Assembly (NCBI GenBank): GCA_947650365.1
Contig: OX393551.1
Coordinates: forward strand, 88,510,697 to 88,574,696
Direction of reading: 5' to 3'
Length of the DNA: 64,000 nucleotides
From: Chamaelirium japonicum
Lineage: Eukaryota; Streptophyta; Magnoliopsida; Liliales; Melanthiaceae
In this document: piece by piece, positions 11,451-23,780 of the stretch
How positions within the stretch are numbered: position 1 is the first letter of the stretch
Layout of the letters: each line of letters starts with the position of its first letter
Translations under genes and position numbers: made by a program
The notes under the pieces: model-generated
Seen by the model: only the letters and a program-made list of their open reading frames with translations
Databases searched by the model: none
Told to the model about the DNA's origin: nothing

Positions 11451-12169
11451 TATCAAGATGTCGTAGGGCATCAACAAAAGTCGGGTCTCCCCCGAAATAC
11501 AATCTACATCAAGGGGTAGGAGGAATCAAAAGTCTGCTACCAATCCCAAAATGGTTGCGTCCTCGAGGGAATTGATTGGCAAGCAAACCCCGCTCGATTC
11601 ACCGTCCTCGACGTCTCCCTGCAAAATGTTGCTAGCCGAAGTCTTCCCCTTGTCTGCCTGCTTCAAAAGTTATCGCATGCTCCGCCTTACCACTGGCAAG
11701 TGCCCCTAGATCCTGTCAGAAAGCAACGAAGGCCTGGAGTCTACTGCCTCCAGAGTCGCTTCCCTGAGTATCATAGCCAATCGAGAATCTGAGGGAGGCG
11801 GGGACGGTGTCCGAACAGAGACATTAGAAGGAGGTCCGGGCTGGAGGGGCCCCTAGGCAAAGGTCACCCCAGAGAATCTCGGTGGGCCAAGGGTGGAATC
11901 CATGGAGTCATCAAAATCAATGAGGGAGATGAATGGTCCATGAAGAATATTTGGCTACGTAGCATGAATCAAGCCATGAGAGAATAAACTCATATCATGG
12001 TTAGAGGGGAGAACCCATGATGAAAGCTAGTTCATCAGGGAGAGAGGCCATACCTTCCCGTCGGAAAATCGGCCTAGGGTGAGGGGTAGCGGCTGCGGAG
12101 TCCGAAGATAGGCTTACCATCTTGGGCATGACGGGTTGCGGAAAAGGGTCCTCCACCGGCACGGCGTGG

Positions 12170-13436
12170 TAGAGGTCAACCGGTAGCGGGGGAGAGCAAT
12201 GATGAGACAGAGTCGATCCGGCTAGGGGAACAGGCCCTAGGCCAAGGATCCCTTCCCCAGATCATGAGCCACCCAGATCCGGAGAGGGGGAGGATGAAGA
12301 GAATTGGTAAGAGAGGAACATGCCAGATCTGGAGCAAGTATAGGTTCTGGCCAATGGAGATAAGTTGGTGCTTCAAAAGACGATGAAGGAAGTAGGTCTC
12401 CACAATGACCAAGAAGAAGGAGAGGAAACGAGCCCCCTCTAGGTCATACTCAGTCGAAATAACTGAGCCGAACTGGCCCGCCCTAGAGGAGAGGGTCACT
12501 GGATCCCAGGCATGATGAAAGAGCCCCAAAATCTTCAGCTTGACGGTCGCCAACGGTAGCCGGCCGACCAAACTGTAACCCGTCGTCCAGCACCCTACTT
12601 GGAGGGTAAGGCCTTCCAACTCAATAGGCCCGAGGGATAATAGGTCATGAAGAGGGTGGGCCAAAGGGAACAAAAACCGAAAGGTGTGCCCTTCGCCATC
12701 CATGGCCTAGATCGGCCACTACTAGAAGATCAGTAAAGAGTCGCCCCCCCTCTGCTGGGCACCCCAGCGCAAGAGAAGGGTGGCCGAGAGGGAAGCCAAA
12801 TTCGATTTCCCCATGAAAAGAGAGACCACCCCAACTCTAGGAAAGATGGGGGTCCCCGGCCCCAATGGGAAGACCTCGGTTTTGTCAAGATTAGGAAGGG
12901 GGGTAGAAGGAGATGAACCCAAAGGTCGATGCACCGACGGTATCGAAGACGAGGCCCTTGCCCCCCCAGCTAGCCTCACCAGACAGCAGTGAGCCATGTG
13001 CCCTAGTCCACGGTAGTAGTAGCACACCATGGAGTTTCGGCAAGAGGAAGCCATGTGGTCCTGGTCCCCGCAGCAAAAATAAGTACTACAAGGAAAGGGG
13101 GAGAACCTAGGGGGTGTTGGGAGCACGTGGGGGGCAGCCAATCTCTGAGTGGGCGGGACCTAGTCAGCGAAGGACATAAGGCTAGGGCAACAATGTAAGA
13201 TCGGAATCCAGGATCGAGTTGAGCGAATGGGGGAATAGACCGAGTAGGTGGTGGCCCCAAGGGAGCGATACCCTTCCCCTTCCCCTTCCCCATTAAATCC
13301 GCATGCCTCCCCGAGCGTCGATGATGTCTCCAGAAAGCTGCTCGTCCATGTAGACCTCCTTCGCGACCCTTGGGCTAGCTCTCCCAAGCCGTCGCCCCTT
13401 GCGGCCGCACGTCGGGCGACGCATCTGAGCAACCAC
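12170..13436 (-). pseudogene. LINE copy A ORF1 (CCHC nucleic-acid-binding protein), broken and split
   Basis: ORF1 of plant L1 elements encodes an RNA-binding protein. Two CCHC knuckles are visible on the minus strand near 13085-12985. They read YFCCGDQDHMASSC and CYYYRGLGHMAHCC, each with one cysteine changed to tyrosine, as G-to-A decay would give. A following region (12703-12300) with ILGLFHHAWDPVTL and GSVISTEYDLEGARF resembles the DUF4283-type domain. The 5' end lies beyond the gypsy insertion: an ATG at 27271-27273 opens a frame that reads through SEEELCG to the insertion point. Stops are present. Confidence 0.65.
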
Positions 13437-16400
13437 TGTAACGACCGACATTTCAGGATGTTTTTGCCAGAACAAAACAGTTATATATAATATTATTTTA
13501 ATATATTGGCGGTGATATTTTTAGTTTTACTTGAACGGGACCAGGCAGTGGGTCCCGGGTACGAGTCGTTGGGCGGCAATTGAGGTGTAGTCACAAGCAC
13601 CTGAGCACGTGTATCGAGGCGAGTAACAAACAATATTTTTTTATTATTTATTTCATTATGGCGGGTCTATCGGACCCGACGATGTTCGCAAGCCGGCGCG
13701 TCTCGACGTGAGTCGAGGTCGAGTCAAGCGCAGCACGGGTAAAAAAAAAAAAAAACCAGAGAAAAAATAAAGAGAAAGAAGAAAGAAAGAGAAAATATAT
13801 ATATATATAATAAATAAATAAAAAACTAATAAACTAAAAACATAAACCTAAAACCCATCCCCAACCCAACCCCCAAACCCGACCCCAAACTCGACCCGTT
13901 CTAACTCTCTTCTCTCCCATCTCTCTCTTCTCTCAGACCTCTCTCTCTCTCTCTCTTCTCTCAAATCTGACTCTCTTCGGATTCCTCCATCCCCCTCTAT
14001 ACCGCCGCCCCTTTTTCCCCTTTTAAAACCCAGACCCAGCCCGACCCCCTCACCCCTTCTCTGATTCCTTTCTCCCCCCTTCCCCAGTCCGACCCTCTCC
14101 TCTCTCTGATCTCTTTTCTCTCTTACTCTCCGATCTCCCTCTCTATCTCTGATTTCCTCTCTCTTTCTACGGCCTGCGCGTGACAGTTGGTGCCGGAGAA
14201 GAATAGCCGGCCGAAGGAGGAGCCACCGCCGAAGCATACCGGCATCAAAGAGGAGGACACACCGAAGCCGGGAAGAGCCACAGCCGGTCGGAGCTGCCGA
14301 AGCCGATGACCCCGGCACTAGGTCGGCCTTTCCCCCTTCCTCTGTTTTTGTTTCTCTTTTTGTTCTGTGCTGTGATAATCGTCGAGACCCCTCCCCCACT
14401 GTGACCTGCACGACCATGGCCATCGGCCATGTGGCCGGTGGCTGTGCAGCCGACGAAGCCGACCCTGTGCTGGTGGCATTTTTGTGGACCCTATCGACCC
14501 CACCCCCGTGGCTTTTACTGTGGTTGCAGCCATGGCTGTCGGCCCGGTGACCGGCAGTTGTGGAACCAAAGGCGCCCGACCAAGCCCGGCCAAACACCCG
14601 GTGGCAGTTAGCCCCGATGATCTCATGCCAAGTTGCGGCTTGGCACACCAACCCCGACCTCCCCATGATGTTGATTTAGTCCATTAGCCACACTAGAGGT
14701 TAGCGGGCCCGATCTCCTCTGGTGATGCTCGTATCAAGGTTGAGGATACCGATGCGGGTCCAAACACCTTACGAAGTTGTTGCATACAAGACCGACCCTT
14801 TTAGCGGCAACGAGGTGCTACTTAGCAACCTAGGATGGTCACTAGTGCGATTCCCGTACAAACACGTCCTTTGGCAAAGCAAGCTGATCGTGATCGGCTT
14901 TGCCGATTCTGTCATCGACCGATACGGTCACGACCGTTTGGCCGAATCATTGCTATTAGACCTTAGTGTGACACATGCGTCAGCAATGCCGACTAACCAA
15001 GACAGTACCTTTGGTGCATCATTTTGCTTGCCAATAGACCGGCGTTCGATGACGCATAAATTCTCGACTCGGCCAACTCAGGCCTAAGCCAACGATATTT
15101 TAGTAGCATTTAATAACCATAGACTCGCTGGTATGTTTGGCAGTTAGTGGGCACGTGGACCTAGTCAGAAACGAAGCGGAGGGCGCCTAGCAGCATCAGC
15201 CCGAGCATACTTTCTAGGTGACACTACATGTTGTTTAGATAATTAACTATGCTGTTATAGAACTTAAGGGTAGGTGTCCATAACACTGCATGCGGGTCCC
15301 GTCGGACATCGTCGCATGTGGTCGAGTGGACCCCGCCTTGCATGCGTAGTCGCGAGTCCGGTGACGCATGCTTAATAATATAATTAAATAATAAATTTTC
15401 TGATTGCTTGGACACCGCAAGTAGGAATTCCCTAAAGGTTAGAAATTAATAATTAAATAATAATTATCGGGCTCATTCTCCTGGATGGAGTGTGGACACC
15501 CTGGCACACGGGATTACGGGCGAGAGTAAATTTTTATAGTTATTGTGATGCATGGGTTGTGAGCGCGGTGTGGATCCCGAGCTAAAACATCGAAATCACT
15601 TTATTATTATAATCGTCTGATATTTTATTATGTGGAAAGATTCGGACCCCGTGCGCGCAAGGGTCGTGAACCACCCTGCGCGTGCAGCCGAAGATCAGTA
15701 GGCTAGGGGGTCACGGGCAGAGATTGTGGTAAAGCCAATAGGTAGTGCCCTCGAAGAGGGATTGGCCTAGCAATCCTGTCCCGGGGTAGTTGAAGCCCCC
15801 AAGGAAAGCAAGTTGGGCGGTAGAGCTCCACCGTGAAAGACGAAAAATCCTTTATGATCATATGGGTGACTTTGCGCATGGTGTCAGAGTATGCGCAGCG
15901 GGAGAGTTGGCCCTCTATATCGAAATAAAAGGCCCTATAGTAATGCCCGACCGGGGGCAGGATGAACAAAATATCTGGGGTTCACATTGAGTGTGTTAAA
16001 CGTTATTAATTCTAAAATAGTATTCTTGTTAACCTAGTGACAGTAGGTATTGCATGAGAATATAGACATTGCATGGACACTTAGGACGTGATTGATAATA
16101 TAGTTGGACAACTAGGCTAATTAGTAAACTGTTTATAAATACTGGCGTCACTAATTACCTAGGCAGTTAGCTTGTCACTAACCGTTTATTTAGATAATCT
16201 CCAAATTCATTTTGGGGGCTACTCATTCCCACGAGTAGGCTCTTCTGCAGGTTAGGAGACTCAGGGGTAGCCACAACACGAGGCCAGCGGCGGAGTTAAG
16301 ACGGCGGTGGAGTTTTAGATTACAGTATGTTATGTAATAGTCAACTTCATTCTGGCAGTGTAATCGTACTAGATTAGTTTAGTGTATGTTATCAGTGGTA

Positions 16401-16884
16401 ATGATACAGCTGTATTCTTTTTTGGTAGGCCTCTCCTCAAGGCCCCAAGCCTAGGGTAGCTTACTATGAAAATCTAAGTTGTAAAGTGAACTAATTGACT
16501 AGCTCATTAGATAGGATATGTGAACCAGTGCCCGAGTGCTAGAGAGCGGACGAGGCTACTCGGCTCGCCGTTAGAGGCTTGAGCCTCGTGCTCCCTTAAG
16601 AGGGACTTTTGTCTGCATGTGGGGAACCGACAAGCCACACATGCTGAGAGGATAGCCTGGTTGAGGGTCGAGCGTGATCATCTCCTTGTCGATAAAACTA
16701 TATCTCTATATTTTCTTTCAAAATAAAAATATTTTCATAAAAAGTATGTTTTAAAATATTCCTTGAGAGAGTAGAAGCCCTGTGAGAAACCCTAATTGGA
16801 GTAGACAGTTGACCAAACCCTAAAACCCTTGGTTTTTCTCAATTCACACCCCAGGGATCGGTTCTGGATTTCTGGGGCGTGACA
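13437..16884 (+). repeat. gypsy 5' LTR
   Basis: 3448 bp from TGTAACGACC to GGGCGTGACA. It contains a long C/T-rich stretch around 13900-14170, typical of a promoter/leader. It matches the 3' LTR along its whole length apart from the CACTA insertion. Minus-strand frames such as 14666-13848 are translations of the C/T-rich tract and are not genes. Confidence 0.95.
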
Positions 16885-16886
16885 GC

Positions 16887-16898
16887 TGGTATCAGAGC
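16887..16898 (+). other. gypsy primer-binding site (tRNA-iMet)
   Basis: TGGTATCAGAGC, complementary to the 3' end of plant initiator methionine tRNA, lies two bases after the 5' LTR. Confidence 0.95.
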
Positions 16899-16982
16899 CT
16901 AGGGATATGTTCCTAGTAGTTTCTAGTTAGGTCTAGAGTCTTATTAGGAGGTTAGCGTTAGACTAATCCCTTCTCTTTTCAG

Positions 16983-18150
16983 ATGGTGGGTATCAGAAGT
17001 GGTAATGGTACTAACAACGGAGCAGGATCGTCTGCTGGGCCAAACAGCACGGCGATGATGATGGAGATGCTCCAGGGGATGGCTGCCATGGTCCAGCAGC
17101 TGTAGACTGTTGTTGCCCAGCAGCAGACCGAGCTAGCTCAGGCTGCCCTTGCCCAAGCCCAGGCTCATCAGCAGGCCGAGGGCGAGCGACAGAGGAAATT
17201 GCTGAAGGACTTTAAGGCAATGGGACCACCGAGCTTTAGGGGTGAGCCAGACCCCTTGGAGGCCGATCGATGGTTCCAGCAGACGGAGAAGATACTGAAC
17301 GCGTTGGGCATCACCAACGACAAGAAAGTCACCTTTGCCTTATACCAATTAGAGGCGGAGGTAGACTTCTAGTGGTAGACAGTTCAGCGCACCCGAGCAG
17401 CAGATCGAGGAGTGATCACTTGGCCAGAGTTCAAAGAGATCTTTTGGAAGAAGTTCTTTTCGGTTATCGTGCAGAACCGGATAGAGATGGAGTTTCTGGC
17501 GCTCTACCAGGGGTCTCGTACTATGTCGCAGTATGAAGCCAAATTCTCGGAGCTTGCGAGGTATGCTCCTCACCAGCTGGCGACCGATAGAAGGAGGGCT
17601 ATGCGCTTTGAGCATGGCTTGAACCTGGTGATTAGGGGTAGGGTTGCTGCCTTCTTAGGGCAATCCTATGAGGAGTTGGTCAACCGGTCCCTGACGGTAG
17701 AGCAGGAGTTGAAGGAGCCCCATGCTATCTTGGAGAAGCGGAGTGGCAGCAGTCGCAATGGCCCATCGGTTTAAAAGAGGTTCAGATCCACGGAGGCTCG
17801 ACCCCCGCCTCGTCAGCCTCAATATTTCCATGGTCATCTAGTTCCTGGACCCCAGAGGCGTGGTTGTTTCCAGTGCGGCTCGCTTGAGCATCTGAAGTGG
17901 AGCTACCCACAGCTTCGTCGGTAGCCACTTCTACCAGCTCCACCTCTCAGGCCTGCACTGCCGGCACCACCTATGCAACAGCAGAGGCCCCCGCAGAGAG
18001 TTCAGCAGCAGCAACGTCCTCCCTAGCCACCGCAGCAGAGGCCTTTCCCCCGTCAGGGCGGAGGAGGCAATCAGGCCCAGGGCAGGGCATACTTGTTGGT
18101 CGGTTAAGACTCAGAGGCTTCTGGGGGAGCGATCGAAGGTAACCGTGAAC
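16983..18150 (+). pseudogene. gypsy gag, broken
   Basis: The capsid/nucleocapsid frame starts with ATG at 16983. Recognisable parts are a Q/A-rich coiled-coil-like N-terminus, a PPSFRGEPDPLEADRWF-like retrotransposon gag core (17226-17275; the source reads PPSFRGEPDPLEADRWFQQ), a second half with TWPEFKEIFWKKFF and GSRTMSQYEAKFSELARYAP (17420-17575), and a CCHC zinc knuckle at 17865-17906 whose last cysteine is now tyrosine. The first in-frame stop is TAG at 17103. Further stops follow near 17370 and at 17772. A P/Q/A-rich linker leads to the protease. Confidence 0.88.
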
Positions 18151-18189
18151 TTAGTAGTTCAATTCTTAGTTATAGCTGTCTTACTGCCT

Positions 18190-18540
18190 TTGATTCTTTT
18201 GAGACTTGTTAGGATTAGTTTTGGTCATAACTAGCTTAGCCTCTTATATTCTTCTGCTATTGTTAGGCACCCTCCCTGTCTTCTCGACCCTAGCCCATGT
18301 TCTTTTCGACAGTGGGTCCACGCATTCCTATATTGTCCCTAGTTTTTTCAAAACTTTGGGACTGGAGTCTGCCGAGACTGCATCATTCTTGTTGGAGATA
18401 GGGAGGTCTCGGCTGACCTGATAATCTTAGACTTGGGAGGAGTGGATGTGTTGCTCGGGATGGACTGGATGTCGGCTTACCACGTCACCCTCGACTGCTT
18501 CTCGAGGAAGGTCACCTTCTCACCTCCAGAGAGCGAGGTC
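18190..18540 (+). pseudogene. gypsy aspartic protease, broken
   Basis: The retropepsin active-site loop reads LFDSGSTHSYI, with the catalytic Asp codon at 18308-18310. A following frame has DVLLGMDWMSAYHVTLDC (18440-18500), the conserved GMDWL-like segment of Ty3/gypsy proteases. A stop at about 18421 and a frame change separate the two halves. Confidence 0.85.
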
Positions 18541-18769
18541 TTCTACTTTATAGAAGACAAGCAGAAGGTTCTATGCTCGGTACCGCTGCAGCAGAACACC
18601 CTCACCTTACTAGCGCAGCTACTGAGCAGGGATCGAGATGGGAACCCAGTAGTACTCCCGTTGATAGTTTGTGAGCTCCCAGATTCTTTCCAGATGAGCT
18701 TCCAGGCTTACCTCCACCTCGGGAGGTCGAGTTTGCTATAGATCTGGTACCGGGAGTAGCACCGGTCTC

Positions 18770-20010
18770 GATTGCTCTGTACCGGATGGCTCCTGCTGAG
18801 CTGAAGGAGCTGAAGACTTAGTTGGAGGAGTTGCTCGATAGAGGCTTCATTCGTCCTAGCACATCTCCTTGGGGAGCCCCAGTCCTCTTTGCTCAGAAGA
18901 AGGATAGGACGAAGAGGCTTTGCATTGATTATCGCAAGCTGAATAGCCTCATAATAAATAACAAGTACCCGTTGCCACGGATAGAGGATCTGTTTGATCA
19001 GCTGAAGGGTGCTTGTTGCTTCTCGAAGATTCATCTGAGGACTGGATATCACCAGCTGGCTGTGAGGGTAGGGGATATTTCGAAGACAGTATTTCGGACA
19101 CGATACGAGCACTATGAGTTCTTGGTCATGCCATTCGGTCTGACGAACGCTCCTGTAGCATTTATGGATCTGATGAACCGCGTCTTCAGCATGTTCTTGG
19201 ATAGATTTGTGGTGGTATTTATGGACGATGTCCTCATTTTCTCCAAGACGGAGGAAGATCATCGGGAGTACCTGAGCGCAGTATTGCAGACCCCAAGAGA
19301 TCACCAACTGTATGCCAAGCTCAGTAAGTGTGAGTTCTGGATGCAGGAGGTGAAGTTCCTCAAACACGTTGTCTCGAAGGAAGGTATCTCGGTGGATCCA
19401 GCGAAGATAGAAGCCGTTATGGATTGGGAGCAGCCAAGGAATGTCTTCAAGATCAGAAGTTTCTTGGGGCTAGCAGGCTACTATCGACGCTTTGTAGAGG
19501 GATTCTCACGTCTAGCTATACCTCTCGCCCGTCTGACCAAGAAGGGTGTCAAGTTTGAGTGGTCGAAAGATTGTGAGAAGTCCTTCCGAGAGTTGAAGCG
19601 GTGTCTCACTTCGTCCCCAGTACTGACGATTCCAGCTAGCGGCAAGGGCTATGTGGTCTTTACTGATGCCTCGCTGATGGGGATTGGAGCAGTTCTGATG
19701 TAGAACGGTAGAGTGGTTGCATACGCCTCAAGACAGTTGAAGACTCACTAAAAGAATTATCCCACCTATGATCTGGAGTTAGTAGCGGTGGTCTTCGGCT
19801 TAAATATTTGGAGGCATTACATGTACGGTAAGGAGTTTGAGATGTATTGCGATCACAAGAGCCTGCGGTACATCGCGAGTTAGAAGGATCTGAACATGCG
19901 GCAGAGGAGGTGGATCGAAGTCCTGAAGGACTTCAACTATTCGCTCTTTTACCATCCTGGTAAAGCGAATGTTGTTGCAGATGCCCTGAGCCGGAAGTCC
20001 CGTAGCCAGC
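18770..20010 (+). pseudogene. gypsy reverse transcriptase-RNase H, broken
   Basis: The RT begins after a TAG at about 18820. It shows [38 protein letters not shown] and the catalytic box [11 protein letters not shown] (Asp codons at 19224-19229). The other catalytic aspartate, normally in FSKIDLRSGYHQ, is histidine here (codon 19032-19034). RNase H follows as [15 protein letters not shown], then stops at 19700, 19750 and 19880, then [10 protein letters not shown] and [15 protein letters not shown] (to about 20000). Most stops sit where a glutamine CAG is expected. The copy is therefore dead both by stops and by active-site loss. Confidence 0.93.
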
Positions 20011-20129
20011 TTACTAGATTATTGACAGATCGACATGGCTTTTTGGCTACGATAGAAGGCTTTGATTTATGGGTTCGGTGGGAGCCTTCTCATACTGTAT
20101 TGCGCACCATGTGAGTACTGCCCAGCCTA

Positions 20130-21570
20130 CTTCATAAGGTGATTGCAGTACAGAGGATGGATTCAAAATTGGAGAAGATAAGGGCACGGTGCAATAGTGG
20201 GGAGTCTGTTCCAGACTGGTTAGTTGATGCTGATGGAGGTTTGAGATTCCAGAGGAGGTTATGTCTTTCCACTGATGAGAAGGTTCGAGAGGAGGTGCTA
20301 TCAGAGGCTTATCGATCTAGATTCTTGTTGCACCCTGGCAGCACCAAGATGTAGCACGACTTGAGGAGGCAGTTCTGGTGGAAGGGCATGAAGCGAGATG
20401 TGGCCGCCTTCGTGTCCAGATGTTTGACTTGTCAGCAAGTCAAGGCTGAGCACCAAAGACCGGCTGGATTGCTACAGCTGCTTCCAGTAGTTGAGTGGAA
20501 ATGGGAGCACATCACGATAGATTTTGTTTCGGGATTGCCTCTGACCCGGAATAAACATGACTCAGTTTGGGTGATCGTGGATCGATTGATGAAGTCAGTG
20601 CACTTTCTTCTGGTGCGGACAACGATGACATCCATCGACCGAGCGAAGCTATATATAAGGGAAATTGTCAAGCTGCATGGAGTTCCAGTTTCCATTGTCT
20701 CGGATCGAGATCCTCGATTCATTTCTCATTTTTGGGAGAGCCTGAAGATAGCCTTAGGGACTGAGCTCAGTTTTAGCACAGCCTTCCACCCTCAAATCGA
20801 TGGTCAGTCAGAGAGGATGATTCAGATTCTTGAGGATATGTTGCGGGCATGTTCTGTGGATTTTGAAGGAATTGGGAGAAGTATCTACCTCTTGTGGAGT
20901 TCGCTTACAATAATAGCCACCAAGCCAGTATCGGCATGGCCCCCTATGTGGCCTTGTACGGGAGGCCGTGTCGATCACCTATTTATTGGGCGGAGGTAGA
21001 AGAGTGGAGCCTTTTGGGACCAGAGCTTGTTCAGGAAACAACAAAGAAGATCCAACTGATCAGGGAACGACTTCGAGCGGCGCAGAGTCGACAGAAGTGC
21101 TATGCTGATGTGCGTCGACACCCGCTCGAGTTCACCGTTGGAGATCATGTCTTCTTGAAGGTTTTCCCTCGTCGAGGCATCACGAGATTTGGGAAGAAAG
21201 GGAAGTTGGTTCTGAGATTCATCGGCCCCTTCGAGATTTTGGAGAGAGTTGGTGAGATAGCATATCGGCTGGCGCTACCTCCACAGCTCTCTAGTGTCCA
21301 CGGTGTCTTCCACGTATCGATGCTTCGGAGGTACGAGCCAGACCTGTCCCACGTACTGGATTGGCAGGACCTGGCACTCAGTCCAAACGTGTCCTACGAG
21401 GAGCGATCGATCAGTATTCTAACTGGAGAGGATCGAGTGCTTCGTACGAAGACCAACCCCATAATGAGAGTGTAGTGGCAGCACTGCAGTGAGGAGGAAG
21501 CTACTTGGGAGCTTGAGTCCGCGATGCGATCCTGTACCCATCTTTGTTTGATGACTAGTGTTATTTAATT
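20130..21570 (+). pseudogene. gypsy integrase with chromodomain, broken
   Basis: The HHCC zinc region ends in RCLTCQQVKAEHQ (20420-20455). The catalytic core has D at 20520-20522 (ITIDFVSGLP), D at 20703-20705 (VSDRDPRFIS) and E at 20811-20813 (GQSERMIQ), so the DDE triad is still encoded. A 1-nt deletion near 20870 shifts the frame. The downstream frame (20894-21475) has VEFAYNNSHQASIGMAPYVA and the GPF/Y-type segment RFIGPFEILERVG. A chromodomain-like tail (about 21395-21535) has an in-frame TAG at 21474. The chromodomain is thought to guide integration to chromatin. Confidence 0.93.
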
Positions 21571-21587
21571 TTCGAGACGAAAATTTT

Positions 21588-21603
21588 ATTAAGGTGGGTA
21601 GGA
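21588..21603 (+). other. gypsy polypurine tract
   Basis: TAAGGTGGGTAGGA lies directly before the 3' LTR, at the expected position for priming plus-strand synthesis. Confidence 0.85.
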
Positions 21604-22885
21604 TGTAACGACCGGCATTTCAGGGTGTTTTTGCCCAGAACAAAACAGTTCTATATAATATTATTTTAATATATTGGCGGTGATATTTTTAGTTATGCTT
21701 GAGTAGGACCAGGTAGTGGGTCCCGGGTAAGAGTCATTGGGTGGCAATTGAGGTGTAGTCACGAGCACCTGAGCATATGCATCGAGGCGAGTCACGAATG
21801 ATATTTTTTTATTATTTATTTCATTATGGAGGGTCTATCGGACCCGGCGATGTTCGCAAGCCTCCACGTCTCGACGTGAGTCGAGGTCGAGTCAAGCGTG
21901 ACGCGGGCAAAAAAAAAAAAAGAGAAAGAAGAAAGAAAGAGAAAAAAAATATAATAAATAAATAAAAAACTAATAAACTAAAAACCTAAACCTAAAACCC
22001 ATCCCCAACCCAACCCCCAAACCCGACCCCAAACCCGACCCGTTCTAACTCTCTTCTCTCCCATCTCTCTCTTCTCTCAGATCTCTCTCTCTCTCTCTCT
22101 TCTCTCAAATCTCACTCTCTCTTCGGATTCCTCCATCCCTCTCTGTACCGCTGCCCCTTTTTCCCCTTTTAAAACCCAGACCCAGCCCGACCCCCTCACC
22201 CCTTCTCTGATTCCTCTCTCCCCCCTTCCCCAGTCCGACCCTCACCTCTCTCTGATCTCTCTTCTCTCTTTCTCTCCGATCTCCCTCTCACTACAAAAAA
22301 AAACAGTTTTTACCGACGGAATATTTCCGTCGGTAAAATCAATTATCCGTCGGTAAAGAATTTTAGCGACGGACCAAATTTTCGTAGGTAGTCTATCGGG
22401 GAAAAAGGCGCCGGGAAAAATCGGCAACGGACAAAATATTTCCGTCGGTATTAATAATTAATACCGACGGATATTTTGCATCTGTCGGTAATATATTAAT
22501 ATTTAATTAAAAATATAATAGATTACTGCCGACGGTAATTTATATTCCGTCGGTAATATGCAAGCTTATTACCGACGGCCACATTAATTACCGTCGGTAA
22601 TAATGTGCATATTACCGACGAAATAATAATTTCCGTCGGCAATATGTATATAATTAAAAAAATAAAATATATTATTACCGACAAAATTTATATTATCCGT
22701 CAATAAAAACACATGAATTTTTTTAAAAAAATTACTAAAATAATATTATTTAATTCATGTGATTTACAAAACACATCTACCCATTTGACCAGATCCATCC
22801 CTTCAACATCATTCTTAGACCCCCATATAACCCTAAATTATGGTTGGAACCCTAGATTAGGGGAAGCAATGGGTGAGGGCACTTG

Positions 22886-22888
<3 letters not shown>

Positions 22889-22933
<45 letters not shown>
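22889..22933. repeat. (GA)n microsatellite within the CACTA core
   Basis: Perfect GA repeat of about 45 bases, 250 bases beyond the 3' end of the captured H2B frame. Confidence 0.95.
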
Positions 22934-22934
<1 letters not shown>

Positions 22935-23188
22935 GAGAGATCAACAGAACACAAAGCAAAGAGTTTATAGTGAAAAAATAAGAACTAAAGTTGCATAAAC
23001 CAAAACATTAAAAAAAAAAAAAGCAGCAATTAAGTGTTCAAAAAAGAAAACCACAAATCAACAAGACAATCCTTCCTTCAAATTTACATCAATTTGGCAT
23101 TCATCAACCCAAATCCGATCCCAAAAGCCTGCATATTCCAAAAACCCTAGAGATCAGAAACCCTAGATCGCCGTCACAGCACCAGGAT

Positions 23189-23644
23189 CTAGGCACTAGT
23201 GAACTTGGTAACGGCCTTGGTGCTCTCGGAGACGGCGTGCTTGGCGAGCTCGCCGGGGAGGACGAGGTGGACGGAGGTCTAGATCACCCGGGATGTGATG
23301 GTCGACTTCTTGTTGTAGCGAGCAAGGCGGCCGGCCTCCTGCGCCAGCTTCTCGAAGATGTCTTTGATGAAGCTGTTCATCCCGATGACCGGGTGGACTT
23401 GCTTCAGCACCTTGAAGATGTAGATCTTGTACATCTCGATCGACTTCTTCTTCTTCTTCTTGTCGCCGGCGCCGGCGAAGGCGCCCTCCTTGGAAGGCGG
23501 CAGCTTCTTCCCCGCCTTGGGCTTCTTCTCGGCCGGAGCCTTCTCCACCACAGACTTCTTCTCCTCCTCCGCCGGTTTCTCGGTGGCCGGCTTCTTCTCC
23601 GCGGGCTTCCTCTCTGGATAGGGTTGAACCAGAGAGGGAAGCAA
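23189..23644 (-). pseudogene. captured histone H2B pseudogene
   Basis: Minus-strand H2B copy. The lysine/proline/alanine-rich tail has [16 protein letters not shown]. The histone fold gives [32 protein letters not shown] and [10 protein letters not shown], followed by LPGELAKHAVSE and KAVTKFTSA before a TAG at 23189-23191. Three defects are visible. The normal ATG start is replaced by unrelated codons, leaving only TTG at 23642-23644. About eight residues of the L1-alpha2 region between the VHP motif and MNSF are deleted. The conserved glutamine after TSRVI is a TAG (about 23280). H2B normally packs DNA in the nucleosome; this copy could not. Confidence 0.93.
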
Positions 23645-23780
23645 TCCTTATAAAGCGGCGGAGAAGGAATCTGATTGGATGAAATTGTGTGGTTCGGATA
23701 GGTGAGCTGGCACTTAGATCTACTGTTCGATTAGATCGAAACAGAAAGGGATCGGCGACCGGTCGTGATTGATCGCAGGG
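23645..23780 (-). promoter_or_regulatory. captured H2B promoter region
   Basis: Upstream of the H2B frame on the minus strand are a TATA-like CTTTATAAGG (rc of 23645-23655 region) and a CCAAT box (CATCCAATCAG, rc of about 23668-23680), spaced as in plant histone promoters. The TTACCGACGG repeats begin again near 23782, so host-derived sequence reaches at least that point. Confidence 0.6.

Noticed and set aside
13848..14666. 272-codon minus-strand ORF rich in R, E and G as a gene
   Set aside because: It lies in the C/T-rich part of the gypsy 5' LTR. The matching part of the 3' LTR does not keep the frame and the composition follows the tract.
23237..23653. 138-codon plus-strand leucine-rich ORF as a gene
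   Set aside because: It is the antisense shadow of the H2B pseudogene.
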